NCBI GenBank assembly: GCA_027604005.1
Contig: JADGJT010000362.1
Span: forward strand, 1-23,070
Direction of reading: 5' to 3'
DNA: 23,070 nt
Origin: Dinochytrium kinnereticum
Taxonomy: Eukaryota > Chytridiomycota > Chytridiomycetes > Chytridiales > Chytridiaceae
The position numbers were made by a program, and so were the translations under genes. Position 1 is the first letter of the stretch; the number at the start of each line of letters is the position of its first letter. The notes under the pieces were generated by a model that saw nothing but the letters and a program-made list of their open reading frames with translations, had not been told where the DNA came from and ran no database searches. Below are positions 18,630 through 23,070 of the stretch, piece by piece.

Positions 18630-19988
18630 TTAGCTTCTTCCCTTGAGTTGATGCAAAAGGCCTTCATTCTCCTTTGCCAGAATATCCCGAGAGCGTTCAA
18701 GTTTCTGAAGCTCTGTTCTGATCGATTCACAGGAACCGCAAGTTTGACCGTCTGCGTTTGGCATGGGTTGAATGCTGTCTCCTGTGTCGGCCAAGCGACT
18801 AGCATTATCAGCTGAGCCATCTTGAAGAATATCGATCAAAGCTTGGAAGGCCTTATTCGAATCGGAGAGGTCTTTGTTCAAGGCGATGATATCTTGCCGA
18901 GCTTGAATGGCATAGGCAGTCTCTTTTCTTGCTGCGTCAAGCTGTTGCTCCATCTCCTTTAACCGCGTCTCTGTATCTTGGTCGACTCTAGCGCCAAGGT
19001 TTATGGAGGATGTCTCAGCGTGCAAATGTATGTTGTTGACGGCCTGACAGATGCCAGTACCCAGAGAGGTCCATAGCTCTTGCACTATCACTGAATGTTG
19101 CTGTTGCTGATCAATCGCGTCTTGTGTCAAGTCCTCAATCTTTTTCTCACAGTCCAAGTTTTCCCTCTGAAGGCATTCAATTGTAATCGAAAGATCCTCT
19201 CCTTTAGCCTCCAGAGATTGAACCAAACTTGAGAGCTCCTCTTCCCTCTTTTGCAAAAACTTAACGGTGGAGACGAGTTCATCTTCCCGTGCCTGAAACG
19301 ATCGTATCACGGAGGCCTGCTGCTCTTCCTTCATCTCCAATGCCTTGATTCTGTTTGAAAGCTCTTCTTCCTTGAGCTATGAAATAGTGAACAACTGGAA
19401 AAAGAACAAATGAAGCTCCGCTAACCATAAGTTTCTCGATAACATCCTGCGCTACCTTTCTCTCCAGTTCGGTAAAAGTGAAGACTTCTGCCTATGCGAC
19501 GTTAGCTAGCGGCCTTTGCGATGATATTTCAGTGCTGAAACCAACCTCTTTCTGCTTCACTTTCCTATACCGCCGCTTCCATATGAAATCGGACAGGTTT
19601 CGAACATCGGCTATCCCAGGCATGTCTTTGTCAATAACGTCAATTTTTTTTCTGTTGAGCAAAACACAATCGCTGGACAAATCCACTGACTTTCATCAAC
19701 ACTTTCAGTAGGAAAGACATCCCCAGCGTCGCCCCCGAGTCAACTGAATAGAGAAGCGATCAACACGGAAACATGGGACTTCCCTGTTAGAGGAAATTGA
19801 ACCCCATGTGAAACGCATCAATAAATATGCTTGGTAGAGGAAAGGTCAGTCAGAGACAAAACCAACTTACGCCTACGCCATGGCCGTCTCACTTTTGCCT
19901 GAGGCCTTAATTCTTTAATTTTCCCGCCAACCTTACGGCATTCGTACAAAAAACAGTTTGCACAGCCACAGACACTTCCGAAGGACAT
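18630..19988 (-). CDS. Coiled-coil protein of unknown function
   Basis: I do not recognise this gene. The model has four exons, 19871-19988, 19546-19685, 19426-19491 and 18630-19376, all in phase, giving 356 aa. The last three exons are well supported by splice signals and phase; the first is tentative. The provisional N-terminus MSFGSVCGCANCFLYECRK holds five cysteines in 13 residues, suggesting a small metal-binding or disulfide motif. Next comes a basic segment (NLSDFIWKRRYRKVKQKE near residue 72), then a long coiled coil from about residue 90 to the C-terminus, broken near 195-225 (VQELWTSLGTGICQAVNNI) and 290-325. The run of LKEEEL, REEELSSLVQSLE and similar heptads is typical of structural or spindle/cytoskeletal proteins, but no family can be named. 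Confidence 0.6.
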
Positions 19989-20570
19989 GTCGACCTGAGT
20001 CGAGAATAAGAGGCATGAAGGCTTGAACGCAAAAGATAGAAGAGAATAATTATGGTGCACGAAAATAAATGAAGTACATACATATAGAGAGAGACCAAGA
20101 GAACTGTGAGAGCGTCTCAGAGTCTAAGCCTGAAGCAGATCAGCAAGAGAGTCGCTGATCAGTAATGTGATATCTTGAGTGTGATAGTTCACAGAAAAGT
20201 GTGAGAATCTAGCGCTTCTCACATGTTCGCTGCGGCGAGTTCTCCCATTCCAAGTCCTCTTTGCACCTTTTCCCCTCCATAAAGTGGTTTTTCTCCCAAA
20301 AACGGTTTTTCCCCCGCATTTATCTTCTTTCCTTTTGAGGGCTTTTTGGTTCGTCGCGCTTTTCTGCGTATCTCTTTTTTTTGTTGGCGTCATCGTCGGC
20401 CTTTTGGTGTACCTGTGCGTTGATGAAGGGTTTACCGGCGATAGACACTTTTGTTTCCGAAGTCCGAAAAATCATGTCGGATGATAAGGGTCCGTACGGT
20501 CACCAGTCGGGGGTTCAACGAGGGGTTGTTATTAATAAAGAGAAAAGGGGGGGGAGTTATGCTCGAGTGA
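19989..20570. other. Upstream region, no gene seen
   Basis: Probable promoter side of the coiled-coil gene, followed by sequence without a convincing gene. Open frames on both strands have no recognisable domain. A plus-strand G-rich run lies near 20546-20554. Confidence 0.4.
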
Positions 20571-20747
20571 GTTAAGTTCTTAGTAGGCACAGGACAGGCC
20601 TTGGCTACTTATAGTCCTGCTGCTACGGGCTGCTCATGTGAGCACACCGTCACTTTGGCTCTTGAGGCGACACTGTCAGATCCCAGGGCTCTCCCCGTTC
20701 AGTCTCGATTGAGGGGTTCGAGCCGTAAGAACATCCCCAACGGGTAG
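20571..20747 (+). pseudogene. Possible 3' end of a retroelement frame
   Basis: A 58-codon open frame without an ATG, bounded by a TGA on the left and TAG at 20745-20747. It ends 16 bp before a possible LTR start and just ahead of a purine-rich tract. Position is the only argument that it is the last piece of a retroelement polyprotein; the translation (ending SRKNIPNG) has no motif I recognise. Confidence 0.22.
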
Positions 20748-20763
20748 AAGTCGGAAGGGGACG

Positions 20764-21059
20764 TGTGATAGATAAAAAGGTGTAAAGAACCCACAAAGAT
20801 GTGTTGCATTTCATGTACATTCTCTTAGTAGTGTCAATCCATTAAACCATTTTATTGCATGTCGTTATGTTTGTCTCTCAAGTTGTCCTGTCTGACTCTT
20901 CACTATTTTATTATTTATCATTGAACCACGATACAACGTCCACAAACTAGCCAGCCTTTCTGTCATCCACCGGACCAAAGGTTGTAGTTTTGTAAGGGAA
21001 TGTGGTGATAGGATAACATAATTAATATTAACATGAGATGTTGTCAACATAGATACACA
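20764..21059 (+). mobile_element. Possible LTR, about 296 bp
   Basis: A purine-rich tract (20746-20761, AGAAGTCGGAAGGGGA) is followed after two bases by TGTGATAG at 20764, the arrangement of polypurine tract then 3' LTR in fungal Ty3/gypsy elements. The segment could end at the CA near 21057-21059 (ATACACA). It is AT-rich, as LTRs often are. No partner LTR, primer-binding site or target duplication is visible in the window, so the call rests on the tract and the TG...CA ends only. Confidence 0.3.
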
Positions 21060-21088
21060 ATAGAGAGTACACCCCCGTCAAAAAAAAC

Positions 21089-21121
21089 CATCTGAAAACG
21101 TTTTTAAAACGTTTTCAGATG
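21089..21121. repeat. Perfect 33-bp palindrome
   Basis: Perfect inverted repeat with 16-bp arms (CATCTGAAAACGTTTT and its complement) around a single T. It forms the left part of a larger cluster of AACGTT motifs. It could be a foldback element end or a protein-binding palindrome. Confidence 0.85.
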
Positions 21122-21255
21122 ATTGTATCCAAAACGTTTTCAAATGAGTTTCACGAAGTTTGGTTTTGAGAACGTTTTTTGCCAAAAAACGTTTTCAAAA
21201 CGTTTTAAAAACGTTGGAAAACATTCTGCCTGGAAAACGTTTTCAAAACGTTTTG
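21122..21255. repeat. AACGTT palindrome cluster
   Basis: Seven more AACGTT hexamers, mostly in the wider form AAAACGTTTT, follow the 33-bp palindrome, so nine occur in 167 bp (21089-21255). Pairs are joined as ACGTTTTCAAAACGTTTT at about 21191-21208 and again at 21237-21254. Because the core is self-complementary, every copy is both a direct and an inverted repeat. No coding sequence overlaps it convincingly. Confidence 0.8.
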
Positions 21256-21322
21256 GCCTTTCCACCGATTCCACCCTGGCCTTTCCACTTTTCCACTTTT
21301 CCACCTTTCCACCTTTCCACTT
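21256..21322. repeat. Degenerate TTTCCAC tandem repeat
   Basis: Nine to ten imperfect units of CTTTCCAC / TTTTCCAC (7-8 bp) run directly from the right edge of the AACGTT cluster to an AT-rich stretch. The plus strand is almost purely pyrimidine plus A. Confidence 0.7.
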
Positions 21323-21453
21323 ATTTACACTTTCAATTATCAATTATAATTATTCTTTATTGATTCATTCAGAGACAAGAGCGAACTCAATGTACAAAGG
21401 AGCGACGCAGCAGGCGCTATGACAAGAAAACAGATGAAACTTACCCTTGTTAC

Positions 21454-21703
21454 CTGTCCATTGATACCCACAAATTGCATATGAAACCATAAACACTTTG
21501 GATTGCTGCTAGACATGATTAAAATATGCTCAAGAGTGCAAAACTTACCAATGGTCTGCATTTGACTATCAATATCTAGCATGCTTTGTTCAAAGATCGT
21601 TTTCTGGCAAACACAGCAAACCGTTAGTTTCTGTGCTTCAGGATTCCTTACCTTCCAAGCCGCAAATCTACAGGGAGGGAAACGCGCTTCTTCTGAGGAC
21701 TGG
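21454..21703 (-). CDS. Exon-like gene fragment, unidentified
   Basis: Three short segments joined by introns of 40-49 bp: 21652-21703, 21549-21603 and 21454-21508. Donors are GTAAGG and GTAAGT, with good CAG/TAG acceptors and a CTAAC site in the first intron. The phases agree (0, then 1) and the joined frame reads ...EARFPPCRFAAWK-KTIFEQSMLDIDSQMQTI-AIQSVYGFICNLW. I cannot name the family. Neither a start nor a stop was fixed, and the next upstream 340 bp are a non-coding tandem duplication, so this may be the 3' half of a broken gene or a repeated gene family member. Confidence 0.4.
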
Positions 21704-21795
21704 CTGTTAGAAAATGAGAGTCATTTGCACTTAGCTTCATTCATGATGGGTTAGGAATCTACTATGGAAGTGTATGAAGCTAGATTTGCCTACAG

Positions 21796-22143
21796 CATGT
21801 TAGAGTTTGCAATCCAAGATTGGATAACTTGCCCGCACCCACAGCTGATACCCATTGATAGAGAGACATCATACTGATGATGGCTGCTTGCTGTTGGTTC
21901 GAGGTCAGTGTATTCCTATACTAGCACGTACCGTTTCCCTCATGCCTCCTGCCATCCCTCATCGCAGCACATGTTAGAGTTTGCAATCCAAGATTGGGTA
22001 ACTTGCCCGTACCCACAGCTCACTCCCGTTGATAAAGAGGAATCATACTGATGATGCCTGCTTGCTGTTGGTTCGAGGTCAGTGTATTCCTATACGAGCA
22101 CGTACCGTTTCCCTCATGCCTCCTGCCATCCCTCATCGCAACA
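21796..22143. repeat. 174-bp tandem duplication
   Basis: Two head-to-tail copies, 21796-21969 and 21970-22143, each beginning CATGTTAGAGTTTGCAATCC and ending in the CATCGCA region. They differ at roughly a dozen positions (for example GGATAACTT versus GGGTAACTT), so the duplication is fairly recent but not new. Neither copy has an open frame on either strand that suggests coding. Confidence 0.9.
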
Positions 22144-22321
22144 CATTTGAGTGCATGTTCAGATCAGCCAGCCACCTCATTTGAAAGAAAAAAAAGAAAT
22201 TTTCTCGAAGTGCCTCTGAATCATCATGATCATGTAAAAAACACGATGCGAGTAGCAGCAATGAAATCGGATTATTCTTGGGTGGAAGCTTGGTATAGTT
22301 AACGATTACAAAATTCGATAC

Positions 22322-22540
22322 CTTCAATATTGGATCTCCCAGATATTCCTCGTACTCTACTGCAGTGCCATACTGATTATTTACGTCAACTCCAAACTCT
22401 TACCGTACTTGAGGAGGTTATGGTGCGGTAATCTTACTTGTAAAAGTAGGGTATTTCGTGATATTGACAACATGTTCCTCGATGGTTGATTTATTTTGGC
22501 TAAACAACATATCATCTATAATTAACAACATTATAGCCTT
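22322..22540 (-). pseudogene. Exon-like fragments, possible RT relic
   Basis: Two open segments on the minus strand. The first, about 22438-22540, reads LLIIDDMLFSQNKSTIEEHV, which loosely resembles the catalytic DD block and following helix of Ty3/gypsy reverse transcriptase; it ends at a GTAAGA donor. The second, 22322-22372, encodes YGTAVEYEEYLGDPILK between a CAG acceptor and GTATCG donor. The phases of the two do not join directly, so a piece is missing or one call is wrong. The identity is weak. Confidence 0.25.
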
Positions 22541-23028
22541 TAATGGGTACGCGTTCTAGTTGCTCGCGAAACTGTTTGAGATATATAATCTTCAGATATA
22601 GTTCTGCGTTTTCTCCGCCTCACATCATTAGAAAATCTCAAAACAGTCATCCTCACTCTAATAAGAGAGAGCTGAGACAATATTTTCTTGAATGCCAATA
22701 GTGCTCGAAGAACATATGCGATGGGAATGTAATAAACCTCCTTTACACCCTCAGTTATGAACTTCTCAGGATTAGCACCACAATAAGAGCTGCGTGTCTT
22801 GGAAAGCTCTCTCAGGCGGGAGAATGTCGGAGCGTCATTCAATCCAAGATCACCGAGCAAAGATATGATACAGTTTTGAGATTCATGAGAGACCCAAAAA
22901 AAACAAACATTATTGAACGTGAAGACAAGATCGTCGCTGTTTTCTCTTCCGCATCTCTCCTTCCACATCCTGCGATTAAACCTCTTCTTAAATAGGATAC
23001 TGGCGGTAAGTTGCAAATAATTCATCAA
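22540..23028 (-). CDS. Hypothetical open frame
   Basis: Open frame of 162 codons starting MMNYLQLTASILFKKRF. The middle part (LLGDLGLNDAPTFSRLRELSKTRSSYCGANPEKFITEGVKEVYYIPIAYV) looks protein-like, while the end is Arg/Thr-rich and may be intron sequence read through. I do not recognise a family. Together with the smaller segments to the left it may be part of one decayed or multi-exon gene running leftward through the repeat area. Confidence 0.35.
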   Translation of the reverse strand: MMNYLQLTASILFKKRFNRRMWKERCGRENSDDLVFTFNNVCFFWVSHESQNCIISLLGDLGLNDAPTFSRLRELSKTRSSYCGANPEKFITEGVKEVYYIPIAYVLRALLAFKKILSQLSLIRVRMTVLRFSNDVRRRKRRTISEDYISQTVSRATRTRTH

Positions 23029-23070
23029 TACAAAAAGAAAAAATCACCGTCGCAATAACCCATAGTCATC

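Noticed and set aside
20695..20735. tRNA-like GGGTTCGAGCC (B-box resemblance)
   Set aside because: No matching A box, acceptor stem or anticodon arm could be folded around it.
21895..21915. GGTTCGAGGTC in the 174-bp repeat as a SINE B box
   Set aside because: It has no T-stem pairing and no upstream A box at a usual distance, and occurs only because the unit is duplicated.
1..23070. CRISPR array, toxin-antitoxin or other bacterial-type defence system
   Set aside because: The window is eukaryotic; the repeats seen are microsatellites, a 24-bp minisatellite, AACGTT palindromes and one 174-bp duplication, none with regular repeat-spacer structure.

Overview
The window looks like nuclear DNA of an intron-rich fungus. 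Seven conserved protein genes could be spliced by hand, with introns of roughly 50-230 bp, frequent CTAAC-type branch points and homopolymer-rich introns. The set points to fungi: a short NudC without the animal N-terminal domain, a yeast MRPL38-like mitochondrial uL14, and a Nud1/Cdc11-type spindle-pole scaffold. I cannot place it below kingdom; a basidiomycete or an early-diverging fungus would both fit.

Layout. 1-1860: decayed mobile or foreign DNA, an exonuclease III/AP-endonuclease relic joined to a frameshifted Ty3/gypsy integrase relic. 1863-6425: about 4.5 kb of A-rich, microsatellite and minisatellite DNA with no convincing gene, except perhaps a Ser/His-rich reading frame. 6426-19988: a compact block of housekeeping genes: nudC (-), uL14m (+), NUD1/cdc11-like (-), SRP72 (-), eL19 (-), CBP20 (-), an NDUFB4-like complex I subunit (+), and an unidentified coiled-coil gene (-). 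19989-23070: repeat-rich DNA with a possible LTR, a cluster of AACGTT palindromes, a 174-bp tandem duplication and unidentified exon-like fragments on the minus strand.

Gene relations. Two head-to-head pairs join a mitochondrial protein gene to a cytosolic or nuclear one: uL14m with nudC (137 bp between start codons) and NDUFB4-like with CBP20 (40 bp). SRP72 and the NUD1-like gene lie in tandem 88 bp apart, and CBP20 lies just upstream of eL19. The genes do not form a single pathway: they cover translation, ER targeting, mRNA cap binding, respiration, dynein/nuclear migration and spindle-pole signalling.

The most interesting observations concern gene structure. There is a coding exon that is only the start codon (uL14m), a 5-nt first coding exon (eL19), internal exons of 12 and 15 nt, and a probable GC-AG intron in CBP20 that restores a cap-binding tyrosine. 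I saw no convincing new multi-gene system. All exon models were made by eye from reading phase, splice signals and remembered family conservation, without RNA evidence.
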